Shown here one piece after another: positions 47,505 through 60,300 of a stretch of 64,000 nt of DNA. Made by a program: the position numbers and the translations under genes. Numbering within the stretch: the first letter of the stretch is position 1; the number at the start of each line of letters is the position of its first letter. A model generated the notes under the pieces. The model searched no databases and had not been told where the DNA came from. It saw nothing but the letters and a program-made list of their open reading frames with translations. This DNA is from Heterocephalus glaber (Eukaryota > Chordata > Mammalia > Rodentia > Bathyergidae). Where the stretch lies: contig NW_004624732.1 in assembly GCF_000247695.1 (NCBI RefSeq), positions 20,679,010 through 20,743,009 of the forward strand, in the 5' to 3' direction.

Positions 47505-49689
47505 GTACCCTCCATGGGAAAGTGCCAAAAGAAACCTCTGTGAGTTTACTTTTTAAAAACAAACAGACAAACAATAGCAGCAGGCAAAACCAAAACACTA
47601 GAAGAATCACAGTGAGATTTTTTGAGTGTGTGCCCTACTTGATGGTCCTGATAGAGCAATAAGCTTTCTTCTCATAGACAATCTAAAATATTGTTCACCT
47701 CTAGATTTAAAGCTGTGAGCACCACTTCATCATTAATTGTGTCATCACTAAGAGATACCTTTATATGCCACAGAAAGCATTTGTTGAGCAACTACTCTGT
47801 GTTGGAAAGATACAACATTTACTTCAGTGAGGGAAGGATAACCACATGGGGTTCCAGCAGTCTATGAGTGATGGGTAATTAGGGAACCTCACAGAAGGCG
47901 GGGCATATTCACACATTGAGGGCACAGGACAGGGTGGGGATGGCTTTCAGTTTTTCCACATGCTTGATCTAGAAACAGTGTGCCTAGTTAAGGTCTAAAC
48001 TCAGCAGAAGAAGGAGCTCATCTACATACAGTGGGGAGGCTGAATTTAGGAATTAAGGTTTAAACCTAATTTTGCTGTTATTTATTTGGATAGGCTTCAG
48101 TTAGTTATTGAACTCCTCTACTTTTTTTCCTAACTTGTCATCCAGTTTATTTATATCTTAGAGTTATAGACTAACAAAAAATCTTATAGCCATGGTGTCT
48201 TACACCTTTATGTTTTTAGCACTGTTATCTAGAAGAGGAAAGGACCCAGCATAACATCCTCCCCAGGGTCTTCTCACAGCCAGTAGCATGCATTCTAGAT
48301 ATGAGGATTGATGAATGAACCTTTCCAAAACCCATGACCCCCTTGCTTGCTTTTTCTCTTAAATTTAGGGCCAGTGGAATTTTATCCTCTTTGTTTTCTT
48401 TATAAGGGTCAGAGTAGCTTCTATCGGAAAAAGCAAAGCAATGAAAACTAGTTAGCAATCAAATATAACCTAAAAGGATTATCGAAACCTCAGTCACAAA
48501 CAAAATTAAATTTTGAATGATTTGTGCAGATGAAAAAAAAGGTATATTAAGTGATGAATGCTTCTCTGATTTAGAAACACTTTTATACATTTGAAAGGGA
48601 AATGTAAAAATAAAGTGAATATTAAGGACTAGGGCACTGTCAGGGAAGAGCTCAGAAGAGTCACAGCTACAATATTTTACTCTGGGTTTCCCTGGCCTTT
48701 GAGAGTGTCTGTTCCTAGTGCAGGCAGCTCAAGATTTCCAGGCAAAGTCTGTGAGTGGAAGTGTATCCATATCTTGGTGAGTGCAGGCAACAGTAGCACT
48801 GGCAGCCCAAACCTCTCCTGGGTCCACTCAGAAAAGGTCTGACCTGACAACAGTTGAGTACATAAACTGTTGGGTCAACCTGATCTATCTGCATGCTTTT
48901 CTTCCATTGGAACCCACTGGAAACTCTGTAAAGTTTAACTTTTCTGTTAGCCCAGCTTCAAGTCTTCAGATAAAAAATCATGGATTTGAGAGACTAATTT
49001 CTTATGTGACTTGAGGAAATGTGACTGAAAAGTTCCATTTTCCCTTAAGTATATTACTGAATCTCCAAGAATGACTTTTTTTCTCTAGAACATACATGTT
49101 CTGCCAATAATGTGAAGATGCGTAGAACTGTTCACATTTGGTCTTGATCTTCACCAGTCTCAAAAAGACAATGGCATTATTTTGGGGACACTTCTGTGCA
49201 TTCCTTCATTCCTCCATTCTTTTGCTCATTTATCCATTCATTAGTACAGTTGTCTTTAAAAGACAACCTGTGTTAATTGAAATTCAGTTGTAAGACTGAG
49301 TAAACTACTACACTTCCCTGTGTCTCCTCGTTGTATATGCTGAGAGGATAATAATTATACTTATGCCTTAAGATTCTTCAAATCGATATATATTCAGTGT
49401 TAAAGACATTACCTAGAGAGTGAAAGCACTCAGGGGAACTCAGTCACTATTGTTTGCATTACCAGCTTCCTTGCTATGTTTTATCTCACGTTTTTCTTAA
49501 TGGCTTAACTTAGGCCCTGTAGATTATAAGAGCAACCATGCTGTATTTTGCTTGCAATACACAATCTAGATAAAATTAATGACAGAAGCACACATTGATA
49601 ATAATAAAGCCATATCCATTAAGTACTTATTATTTATAATGTACTGTGCATAACACGTAAGTACATTACATAATTTAATAGGTGGATAT
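47505..49689. other. unassigned DNA with weak MIR traces
   Basis: TTTGTTGAGCAACTACTCTG (47779) and AAGTACTTATTATTTATAAT (49620) resemble MIR/L2 text. No gene. Confidence 0.4.
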
Positions 49690-50140
49690 ACTTCATAGCT
49701 CTTTTATGTATTAGGCAGAACAATGATCACCAAAATTACACTACTTGGGACCTGTGAATACATTAAAATGCATGGTGATCAGAAATTAAAGTTGTAAATG
49801 CAATTAAATTGATAATCAGGTGACCTTGAAATGATACTCTCCCAGGTTTTCTAGGTGAGGCCAATATAATTGCAAGAGTCCTTAAAGACAGAAGGAAAAG
49901 AACCAGACCGGACAGATGACTGCAAACGGGACTCACTTCAGTGTTGCTGCCTTTGATGTGGGGGAAGTCCTCAAGAGCGGAGGAAAATGAACTCTAGAGT
50001 CTGGAAAAGGAAGAAAACCTATCCTCCTCTAGAGCCTCACAAAGCAATGTCTCTGTATTGACACCTGGATTTTAGCTCAGTAAGACCTGTGACAGACTTG
50101 ATCCGTAGCACTATTCTGGAGTAACTGTGAGTTCTGGAGC
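49690..50140 (+). mobile_element. MLT1-like solo LTR, decayed
   Basis: CTACTTGGGACCTGTGAATA, GTGAGGCCAATATAATTGC, CTGGATTTTAGCTCAGTAAG and the end near AGCACTATTCTGGAGT follow the MLT1 order. The TTTAGCTCAG string here belongs to the LTR and not to an ID SINE. Confidence 0.75.
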
Positions 50141-51859
50141 AGCTGTGGGATTCTGTAATTCCAAACTCCAGAAGGAGTAAGAGGTACGCACTTTGAGAGC
50201 CTCTCAGTCATTTTTCACATAGGGAACATTTTCCACAAGCAGAAAAGTTAAGACTTGTATTCCAGAATTGTTTAAGAAAGGCAAAGCAAGACAAAGACTC
50301 TGGGTCACAGACAAAGTAAGTTAACCCCAGCATTCCCCATGGCAGAGCTGGAGGGAGATAATGTATGTAGCAACCCAGATGAATAGTCAGTGTGTCACAG
50401 ACAAACCGAGGAGACATTGATAGTCTCAGTTCTTGAGCAGAAAGAAGAAACCAAGCCTTGGCCAGTCACTTATAACCACGAGCTGCCTTCTTCCTTTACA
50501 TGTAGGATCGAGATGATATTTTATTTTTCTATGTCCTCTAAAATGTAATGGATTGTATGAAGCGTTGATGTAGACCATACTTCTTTATGTATGTTGCAAT
50601 AAATAATCTCCAAAGTCTGGATTATTCAAAGGCTACATAAAGTCTTAGGGAAGGAAAGGAGGGGTCAGACTTATTTATGGAGCTTATCTTCCCCTCACTC
50701 ATTACTGCCCATAATCTTCCCCACAGTTCCACAGATGGGCATTATTTGTTTCCAGTCTATCAGGACAGGTATGGCTCATGAGCCTGAGTCAGTGAGTGGA
50801 ACAATCAGTTAAGGAGATGTTAAAGAGCATGGGGGACAGAGGAGAGTAGAGAAGACAATAATGCCGGCTCTCATGAGAGAAGGATCTGGTGAGGCTGAGC
50901 CAGGTGCCATGGGATGAATCCATGCTGCACAAAGGGAAGAGAGTGGGATAAAACAGGAGCTGTAGGCACGTGGGAGCAAGCAGATACACAGACACCAGGA
51001 TGCTGGAAGAAAGTGTGGTAAATATATGTGGCTAAAAGGAGAAAGCTAGAAAGCCAGGTTCAAAAGGCCTTGATTTACAAAAGGAAAAATTTAGACTTTA
51101 AGTCTTTGGCTTAGGGAAACTTTCGTGATACTAACTAATGTCAGAAGAAACTGGATAAAAATGAATCTGAAGGAAACAATCTACAAGTTTCCAGAGGAAA
51201 ATCTTTTGCTGCAGTCTCTTAGGAATACTATGTTCACCCGTGGTTTTCACTTTCTAAAGTGAACAAAGGACCTCAGATCTCTGCTGGTATCTTCCTCTAT
51301 GGAATCATCTCTGACCAACATAACAAATATTTATAGACAGCTTACTCTGTGCTGGGTCTTATTCAGACACCGATAGTATAGGAATAAAGAGGAAATTTTT
51401 CCTTCCTTGGTGAACTCAGACTTTGGAGGTGTGAAGACCCACATACCACACAGACACCACACAGACCTGTCCAAGCAAGGCTGTGATTCCAAACTCCAGG
51501 GGAAGTGAATACTAATATGTCTATCATCGCTTCACCAGTGATGAAAGTCTCCAGGTGTCTAGGGCTTCCTTTCTTGCCCCTAGTGAACCTGACCTTATAT
51601 CTTTTGTCATCATATTTTACTTTTTCACAGGTGAAGCCCTTGAGAAGACCACTCAAATGATGTGTTTGTATATTAATTTATAGAAATAAAACACAGTCCC
51701 TGATATATATTTTATCTGAATTTAGTGCTTATGAAGTCAGTTCTTAACTGGAGCATTGGATTTTAAACAAGTAGCTTCCTTTCTTTAACAATGGCAGCAA
51801 AACAACTATGATGGAAATCTGACTTTGTAAGATTATGCGGCAGATAAGTGTTGTAAAGA
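50141..51859. other. unassigned DNA
   Basis: A possible MIR/L2 trace at 51315-51380 (TTATAGACAGCTTACTCTGT). A 97-codon minus frame (51363-51656) has no domain. Confidence 0.4.
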
Positions 51860-52080
51860 ACTTTTAAATATTCATTCAATGACATGTAGGTATCTAGATA
51901 TGACCTATCAACCAAGTATAATCATTCTCTCTGTTCCTTATAAATCTGTGGAGTGTGGCTGATACATAGTTTCTATTTTATAGGTTTAGAAACTGAGATT
52001 ATAAGTGGCAGATATAGGGTTCAAACTAAAGCCTGCCCAGTGTCAAATCCCATGCTCTTTGTACATCCATGCAGGCCCTT
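51860..52080 (+). repeat. MIR-like SINE fragment
   Basis: TATAGGTTTAGAAACTGAGA, GGGTTCAAACTAAAGCCTGC and CCCATGCTCTTTGTAC are in MIR order. Confidence 0.65.
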
Positions 52081-53039
52081 CCACACCTGTGTGTCTGTAA
52101 AGCAGATATATGCAGAAGTGTGAGCAGCAATGGACCACTTGAAGCTCAGGTTTTCAATTACTTGAGGTTATAGTTTCTGAAAGGAATGTTTTATAGCTCT
52201 GCTTCTTGGATGTAAGTATAGGCTTTCCTGTGGATTGCAGGAGGAGCTAGCCATGAGCATCTGAATAATTTCCCAGGCCTCCCAATCTGTTTTCACCTGG
52301 TACACTGTCACCTACAGCTGCCTTCCAGATTAATGTGATCAGGGGAGTTCTTTCCAGCAAAACAAATCCACTCATGCTTTCTTTATTGAGAATTGGTTAG
52401 CCTGATTAATCATGACAGATGTCTTCATGGTGGATGGATTTCTGGTACAGCAAGGAGATATGAGCACCTCTCAGCTTTTAATTCCACTTTGTGCTCTGCT
52501 GAGTCATCAATTCCAAAGTAGCAAGGCCTGGAGAGGTAAAGGGGCTACTACAGAGACAGTAGAATAATTTTCTCCTTGAACTACTCATATGTATCAAGCC
52601 TTAGAGGTTATGCACATCGGCCAACTACAGCAAAGATCTTATAAATCACAAACTATTAGAATCAAAAAGATCTGAAGCATTTTCACTTTTAGCCTTATCA
52701 TTTAAGGAAAATATTTATGAGAAGAAAAAATATTTTTCCAAGCATAACGTTGCTTCCCTTACACAGTGCTATGGCAACATTTTTTAACTGATCATCAGAC
52801 TCTTTTTTTCATGAAACATATATTCTGTATGGACATTCCTGGGGTCTTGCCCTTAAGAAACTTGCTTCTTATTGAGAAGCTTGGAGTCTAAGAGATGTTG
52901 AAGAACTTCACATTGGTGCCAGACAAGTTAACTGAGGCTGAGAGAAGCATGAGAAAAGAGAATAGTGATTTCTCAACTCCTTCTAATGGTTCTATAATAA
53001 ACAAATCTCCCCACTATGATATAAAGTAGATCAAGCAAA
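52081..53039. other. unassigned non-coding DNA
   Basis: No feature recognised. Confidence 0.4.
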
Positions 53040-53290
53040 CAAAGCAAGAAATGTATTTACTGAATGTCTAATATACTCCAGTGTCACACAGGCTCTCTAG
53101 AATATTTTGATTCTATGTCAGCCCTACAATGTTCACATTATCATCTCAGCTTCATAGAAGGAAACCCTGAACATCCAAGATGATACCTTATGTATGACCC
53201 CTTGCCTAATAGGCCAGAGACCAGGACAAAACCTTGCTCAGTTTGACTTCAAAGCTGTGCTCATTACAATGTAGTATGCAGCTTTTTTGG
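53040..53290 (+). repeat. MIR-like SINE fragment
   Basis: TTTACTGAATGTCTAATATA, ACATTATCATCTCAGCTTCA and GACTTCAAAGCTGTGCTCAT fit MIR; diverged. Confidence 0.5.
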
Positions 53291-53999
53291 AGAAAAACAG
53301 GATGACTTTCTGAGGATAGTCATATGGTTAGAGGCCTTCAGTTGTTTTACTCATTCCTCAAAATCTTTGATTTAATAAGCAGGGAATGTATTTTATAGAT
53401 ATGTTTTAAAATATAAATGACCCAAGAAGTCCACTAATTTTGGAAAATTTTCATAATACTAGTAAGGGCAAAATTTACATCTTAAAGTAAGAGAGAGAAT
53501 ATAATAAATAAAAATACATTAATATTATGAAAAATATTATTTGTTTTCAGTATCAAAAGTATAAACAAAAAACTAATAAATATATTAGGAGCCAAATTTT
53601 CAATAACATTTTGTCAATTTTATTTTTGATAATAACTGTACTTTTGTTGGTTAAAAAAAACCTTATCTGATAACAAAGAATTCTATCAGATGGGACAATA
53701 ATTTTTACATCACAGGATACCTAGGGAATTGGTCCAAGGCCAATTAAACATATCTGGCAGACTGCAATCAGTAGGAAGCAGCTTGAAAAATCACTCTCTT
53801 AGAAGTAGCAGGACTGGATATGAGAAAGAAAATCTTCCATACAAGGTCACTTGAATTTCAGAAGTCTCTTGATGGACAAGATTTGTTCCATTGGCCTAAT
53901 AGAAGACAGCCTAGAGACACAATGATTTAACAAGAGATAATTTCCCAATTTAAAAATAATATTTGAGCACCTAGTATGGAATACGTATCCTATTAAATG
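53291..53999. other. AT-rich unassigned DNA
   Basis: Very AT-rich at 53400-53680; nothing else. Confidence 0.4.
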
Positions 54000-54419
54000 C
54001 TAGGAAGTTCCTAGGATGGTGAGGAAGGTAGGCAAATTGACAAATACTTAGGACAGTGAGAGATGCTCAATAATATATTTAGAACAACAAGGAAATGGAG
54101 TGTGAAGTATTGATGTCCTCAAATTGATGAAAGCTTGGAACATGGATTTATTCATAATGGAGGAGTGGTGAGTCAAGAGCCCCAGAGAATTCTTACTGAG
54201 GGAGAGAAGACTGGCCCAGTTATTCTTAGAAGGATAAGGAAGCATGACAGGTAAAAGAAGTAGAAAGACTTTTGACACAATATGAGAGGATGATAGCATG
54301 AAGGGCCAGATCTTGGGACAGGTAAAGAAGTCATATGGCAGAATGCTTGACAATTAGAAGCTAGACTATATAAAGCCATATATAACATTTAAAGAATTTT
54401 GTCTTCATTCCTTAGTTAG
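54000..54419 (+). repeat. possible old GA-rich interspersed repeat
   Basis: GGGCCAGATCTTGGGACAGG, then AAAGCCATATATAACATTTA and TTTTGTCTTCATTCC correspond loosely to a known mammalian repeat whose name I cannot give. Confidence 0.4.
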
Positions 54420-54660
54420 ATCTTCTCAAATCTGAGTGTGCATAGAATCAGCCATCTATGAGAGTCTGACTATGAATCAGCCTTTTAAAAAATCTCATCC
54501 AAGGCCAGGGATTTAGCTCAGCAGTGCTATGCCTGCTTCAAAAGTGCGAGGTCCTGAGTTCAATCTCTGGTACAAAAAAACAAACAAACAAACAAACAAA
54601 CAAAACAATCTCTCCAGATGATTTTATGTCGGCTAGTCTCAGAGTCATAATCCTAAATGA
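54420..54660 (+). mobile_element. MER5-like hAT fragment, split by a SINE
   Basis: CTTCTCAAATCTGAGTGTGC and ATAGAATCAGCC resemble the MER5 end. The remainder (CCAGATGATTTTATGTCGGC) follows the SINE. Confidence 0.55.
54501..54601 (+). repeat. ID-type SINE
   Basis: GGCCAGGGATTTAGCTCAGC at the start, GAGTTCAATCTCTGGTAC at the B-box side, then an (AAAC)n tail. Imperfect flanks AAAAAATCTCATCC and AAAACAATCTCTCC are the likely target duplication. Confidence 0.93.
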
Positions 54661-55589
54661 TGCTACTGGTCAGGGATGACTGAAAGGATTTCAACTGGAA
54701 GAGTTGTCCACATTGGTCCACTTAGAGGCTCATTCTGGTAAACTGTAGATGGGACTGGAAACTCAAAAGAGAGACAGACTGATGACTTAGTAGATTATTG
54801 TTATAATCTAAGTAAGAAATGATTATGCAAGAATTAAAAATGAATTTGTTACTTTACTACATATAGGGGACAAGGAAAATGAACGAAACAAGTATAGCTT
54901 CTGGAAAATGGTATTGTTATGTACTAAGGAAATGCAGGACAATATCTGGGCTTGGCTTGGAGAAAGAGATGAGCTCAGGTGCTTAACTAGTGCCTGTGTT
55001 GCCTCTACACTGCAGTATCAGTCAGTGCAGCTCAGCTTGAGAGAAGTATTAGACACAGGAATGGAGGAATTCCTAGTCAATTAATGATAGCTGATGTTCG
55101 AGTCTAATTGAATAACCCTAGAAAGCAAAGGAAACAAATACAACAATAGAATTTTGGATAACATGGCTTTTGATAAAAAGATAAAAACTTGGAAAAAAAT
55201 TAAACAGGGATATAAAAAAGGACAGGAGGAAAACAAGAAAAAAGTGGTATACCTGAAGGCAAGAGCAAGGTGAATTCTGAGAAGGTGATACATGTCTACC
55301 ACACAAAATACTACTGGGGTTCCAGATTTGTGGCAACTCAAAGTATCCAATGAGGGCTGTTTCATTTTGTGTGCCATCCTGTCACAGTCTTTCCATGGCT
55401 GCTGCCATGGCAGGCAAAGTTACTCCAGTTCTAGAAAAAGGTGCTGAAACATGAAAGGGATTTCTTAAATTATCCCAGTTCACAGTCAGAAGCAGGTCTG
55501 TGTTTAGGCTGACTTCTACCTAACCTTGAAGCTTATGTCCTTTTCCTTTATCATGGGCTGCCTTTCTAGAAACTTGGTGGAAAGAAATT
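54661..55589. other. unassigned DNA
   Basis: A 98-codon minus frame (55081-55377), rich in F/L/S, overlaps a second frame; judged to be chance. Confidence 0.4.
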
Positions 55590-56480
55590 TCAGTGAATTT
55601 GTAAGAGTCACTAGGAGGAGGTAGAGTGGAGAGTGGAGGTAGAGTGTTTGTCAGTGGTTCTTTCTAGAACCTTGTCCCTGAAAGTAAAGGAAATGCAACA
55701 TGAAATAAAGAGACGATGAAACTGGGAAAGGGAAGAAAAAATCATGCTTCAGTTAAAAGAAGAAAGAACCAGCGGAGAGGGCAAGGGAGTCAAGTGTAGG
55801 GCTTATACTTTTACAGTCATGGGGAAATTTCTGAAAATGGCAGTTGCCGTGGGGATGGGGAAGAAGGAATCAGATAGGAACAAGTATGTTGTTAGATGGA
55901 GAAAGGGTGAGTTTAGTAAAGCCCTGCCAGGCAGATGACTTTGATTTTCTGAACAATGTAAAGTGGCATATGCTGAGAATAATGGGGTCTGCTGGTGAAA
56001 CAGAAATTTCAGTAAAATAAAACGGAACTTAGGATAGCTCTTTAGAGGATGTTGGAGTGGCCCATGACCAAGCCCTATAGAAACATGGCTGGTCAGTTTA
56101 AATTGTCCACTCAGATTGGGGACAAAGACATGGGGCACTCTCCTTCCATGCTAGGCAACTCTCAGCAACTTAGCAAAACCTAAACACCACTGCTTAGGAA
56201 TTGCTAGTTTAGAACATCCTGGGAAGGAGTCATAAAGGACATGAGGGTTGGCTTCATCTGTAAAAAGTGAACAGAATGTTGACTGGTAGAGAGGAATAAG
56301 AAGAGATTTCTAAGAGGATGACAAGCAATATCCAAAGGCTGTGAGTTAGCATTAGGATTTGGAAGAAGGTAAAGGTTAAGAGATGGATACTCCTGGTGGT
56401 TATGGGAGAGTAGAGTTAGATGACTCTTGACTCCCAAAAGAACTCCACTCTCAGGGAAGCTGTTGGACTCCATCCTTTGC
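55590..56480 (+). repeat. possible old GA-rich interspersed repeat
   Basis: Purine-rich text such as GGAGTCAAGTGTAGGGCTTA and GGCAGTTGCCGTGGGGATGG is reminiscent of the same unnamed repeat. Opposite-strand frames (55803-56138, 111 codons) are treated as chance. Confidence 0.35.
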
Positions 56481-57975
56481 CAACAGTTTTAAAAGCTAAA
56501 AATCACCATTTTGAATGTACTATGCCTCCTTTCTTAGATGTGTAGTTTTTCACATCCAGCTGCATTCCATAATGTCAAGGAAGAGGAATATCACTGGCTC
56601 TTTTTCTGTGTTGGAAAGAGATTTACATTCACTAAGTCTAAAACTTACATGCTGATAAAGGTGGATAATTTTCCTGTTCTGGCCAAGATCACCTAGGTAA
56701 GAGGCAGATGGTTCAGATCCCATACTCTCACCTATTTGGTTTCAGTCCATAATATCTTATAACGACATAATTTTAGGAAGTCCATCAACATGAAAAGGGA
56801 AAGCTGTTCTATGTGTAACTAGAAGAGCCTCTGTCTGCATGGCAGGATGACCTTTACCAAGCAAGGGACAAATATTGGGCTGCCACAGGAAGAAAACAGA
56901 AAAGGCACATACATGTATTTCTTTTAACCAGGGTAGGTGAAGGGGAGCAATTTAAGTAGCAGCAGGAAAGTCTAGGATGTTGTATGTTGTATGTTTCCAT
57001 TGCCCTCAGAGCTGTGGAGAGTAGTCAGGACAACAAAGCCACCAGGGGCAAGATCTGGAAAAATAAAGCTGGAATTTTATTAATAATAACATCCCAAGGA
57101 GCCTGCCTTCATTTCTTTGCCATGCTGTCTGTCCCTTCCATTTTTATGCAAGTCATAACCTCTGGCAACTTTGAGCCAGGATTTGGAGGAGGAGTGTTCA
57201 TACTGAGAGCTACTCTGGGTGCACAGGCTATTCTGGCCATTGCTTCTTTCTAAGTATGACCTAGCTTCTCCTTTACAGCAGCCCAGGGACCTCAATGCAC
57301 CCTAATGTGGTTTAAAAATATTTTAACATTGTTTCATTTTCCCTAATCATATTCCTGTAAAAAGCTTAACTTTTCCCACTGCCTAAATGTTCACATAGCC
57401 CCTCCCTCAAACGCACAGTTTAAAAAACAACCAAGCCAAAACATCTGGACAAAAAGCCAGGAGACGGCAAAGGACATATGTCTCTTTCATCCTCCAATTG
57501 AGGAGTTCCTTGGGCCCTCTGATTTGCTTCCTCTGTGTTCCTCCAAACTATTTTGAAATGCCCCAAGACCTGTTACTGCACTAAGCTAGTTCTTGTCTAA
57601 TCTACGCTACTGTCTAATGCCAAAATGAAGCCACATTGCTCCAGTAAATCATTTTGACATCCTCCCTGCCTTTATTTTGTTTCATCTTAATTTCTTAGCA
57701 TTGTTTCTAAGATCTGCCACAATTTGGAAGAAAACTTAGATTTTTCCAAACAGTACATCACTGGGGACAGGGTGAGGAACACTTCCTAAGATCAGATACT
57801 TGTTTTAACTTCTAGAGCTGGCTTTGAGATGAGCAAAGAAATGCTTTTAGTAAAGACTTTGAGTTTATTCTCCCACACTTTATTTCCTGATAATGCAACA
57901 TTAGTTTGTAAGAAATTACAAAGCTGGAAGGCATTAAGCAGGGCTTTATACAGAATATAAATAGCTACCTCTGAT
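56481..57975. other. unassigned DNA
   Basis: An 89-codon frame (56984-57253) reads as a plausible hydrophobic peptide but has no domain or regulatory support. Confidence 0.4.
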
Positions 57976-58140
57976 CACAATTGCTACCACTTATTGTACC
58001 TGACACAGTACAAGGTGTTTATATAAATCACGCCATTCAGAATCATCCTACGATGTAGGCTATTAGTGCGAGCATGTGTGTGTGTGTGTGTGTGTTCGTT
58101 CCAGCTGAGGAATGGAGACTCAGGTTAATAGCCTGTTGAG
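57976..58140 (+). repeat. MIR-like fragment interrupted by (TG)n
   Basis: ACTTATTGTACCTGACACAG and CATCCTACGATGTAGGCTAT precede (TG)11 at 58074-58095; GCTGAGGAATGGAGACTCAG follows, completing the MIR order. Confidence 0.7.
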
Positions 58141-59260
58141 GTAATATTTATGAGGGCCAAATTCTACTCTAAACCTAGTACAGTGCTCTGCCCATTATTT
58201 TAAAGAAGGTTTCACCTCTCAAATTCTCTGCCTAAACCACAGTGGATGCCTGTATCTTGATGGTGGATGGGGCTTCACTGGCTTCATCTAAAATACTTGT
58301 ATAAGCAGTTGATATCAAAGGGGAACCAGAATCAAGAAATAGAAGGAGCACATGGAGAAATTACCTTGATTATGTATGCATTTCTTGTTTTCCTGCTGAG
58401 TGAATCAGATGATTTTGGTTTTGCTTTGCCTCAGGCAAATTTGCAGGATAAATTTTGTATTTTGCTTATCAGTATGCAGGTCTATTCTCCAGTGCTTCTC
58501 AAGGCAGCCATGACAGCTAACTCAGTTATGGTCAGTTCTCAAACACATATTAGGCATTTGCTGATGAATAAGAAATGAGGGCAAACAGATGGTTTCAGAA
58601 TGATGTGGCCAGTTCAGCGGTCAAGGTGCACAGAGGACACTGGGAGCGCATAGAGCAGGGATATCCAGCCCAGCCTGGGAGAGGAAAGGCCAGGAAGAGT
58701 TTCTGAACTAATTATTCAAGGATAACTAGAAGTCAGCCAGGCATGGAATGGTGGATGCTAAGCTAAGCAAAGGAAAAGGCCCAAGCACAGGAAGGCAGAA
58801 AGCTGTGAAAAAGTGAGGCTTGGGAATTGCCAGGAGTTCAGTGCAATTAGAAGAGAAGGTACTGAAGTAACTGCAGAGTGAGGAGGGAGAACCTAGTGCA
58901 GACAGTTCAGCCAGAACCGGGCCATCGAGACCTTGGCATGCTGCATGGTGGCGAGTGGCTCGAGCCGACCTGCAGATTATGTGGACCATGCTGAACTGAG
59001 CTGGAAGATACAAGGAGAAGCAAGAGGTGAAAGCTCAGACTATAATGATCTCTATCCACCACAAGAAAGCAAAAGGATTAATAATTACTTAGTACAGTCT
59101 TTGAAATGGAAATCTATAAAGCACAACAAATTGTATGCTACACGATGCTTGTATTAATTTCCATTTCCTCTCTGCTCTGGGCATCAGGACCTTTGGTAAG
59201 GAGATAATAAGATAAATCTCCAGGCTGTCTCTAATTCTTTTCTTTTTCTCTCCCTGCAGT
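58141..59260. other. unassigned non-coding DNA
   Basis: Frames at 58267-58578 (103 codons) and 58726-59013 show no recognisable domain. Confidence 0.4.
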
Positions 59261-59263
59261 TCT

Positions 59264-59437
59264 GAGAATTTAACGCAAAGCCTTCACATTGAGCTACAAC
59301 CCAACCTCCTTTTTATTTTTTGAGACAGAGTCTTGCTAAGTTTCTAGTTTACCCAAGCTAGGCTCAAATTTGTGATCCTCCTGCCTCAGCCTCTGAGAAT
59401 GTTGGTATTACCGGCGTGCACCACCATATCTGGCTCT
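59264..59437 (-). repeat. B1-dID dimeric SINE
   Basis: The plus strand shows the inverted ID part (CATTGAGCTACAACCCAACC), then the inverted B1 part (TTTGAGACAGAGTCTTGCTA, CCTCCTGCCTCAGCCTCTGA). Confidence 0.9.
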
Positions 59438-59867
59438 GCCTCTTGGTAAGTCTCCTCAATGTATTCCCTTGACAGTGTCCTTGATGTCTGTGTATATATT
59501 ATTACTTCCTTATGTGTGATTTTATGATCACTTGGCAATGTGGTTGGCCTCCTTGTCAACATGGGGTTGAAGGAAAGGCATCTAATAGAGTAACCCAATA
59601 ATTTCTGCTCTTAGTTAAATTTAAGAACCACATCTTTACCTTCCAGTTCATGCTACCAAGTATGATCTGTAGGCAAGTATGGGCCACAGTTCCTTAAAAA
59701 GATATGTGCAGAATGTAAGGATAAGCACTGAAGAAACTATAGAAATTGGGATGCAAAATTTTATTAATGTTTAATCTAATTAATAAAATGTTATTAGTAT
59801 CTGTTTCTATGTTCCGTTTCCTTCATTCTACTGTTCTGATCATTTTGTTGTACTTTATAAAATAACA
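59438..59867. other. unassigned DNA
   Basis: No feature; AT-rich before the hAT element. Confidence 0.4.
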
Positions 59868-59875
59868 GTTTATAG

Positions 59876-60059
59876 CAGGGATGATGAACCTTTTAGAGAT
59901 GAGTCCCCAAACTGCAACCTCATACCCACTTATTTATTGCAAAGTGCCAACAACAGTGTAATTAAACCTAAGGTTTTAGTTTAGAAAAAATAACTCATAC
60001 AGTAACATCTTTTGTCTTAAAAGACAAACAACACCTTTGCCATAGGTTCACCACCACTG
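59876..60059 (+). mobile_element. hAT-type MITE (Charlie-like)
   Basis: 184 bp. The left end is CAGGGATGATGAACC; the reverse complement of the right end is CAGTGGTGGTGAACC (12 of 15 match). Target duplications GTTTATAG (59868-59875) and GTGTATGG (60060-60067) match at 6 of 8 bases. The body has CCCAAACTGCAACCTCATAC and TTATTGCAAAGTGCCAACA, text of a known hAT-Charlie family in rodents and other mammals. Confidence 0.88.
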
Positions 60060-60149
60060 GTGTATGGTATACAAGGAGACAAATTGTTTGAGAAATCTTT
60101 CTCTACTTCATGTGAGAAAATAAATTCCATAAGGAAAGAAAATAAAGCA

Positions 60150-60300
60150 AAATATTCCAACATTTTTGAGTGACTACTATGTATCTAGTAGAAAAAGTAG
60201 ACATCTCACTTGAGCTTCATCAGAACTCTATGAAATGGATATTTACTCTAGCCACTTTGCTAATGGAAGAAATGGGACTAGGACAGTAAATGCAAATATT
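60150..60300 (+). repeat. MIR-like SINE fragment
   Basis: GAGTGACTACTATGTATCTA and AGAACTCTATGAAATGGATA; moderate match. Confidence 0.55.

Noticed and set aside
47404..47662. Cys-Val and His-Thr repeat peptides
   Set aside because: They are translations of a (TG)n microsatellite.
50068..50125. TTTAGCTCAG as an ID SINE
   Set aside because: It lies at the expected place in an MLT1-like LTR, and no tRNA-like body, tail or duplication follows.
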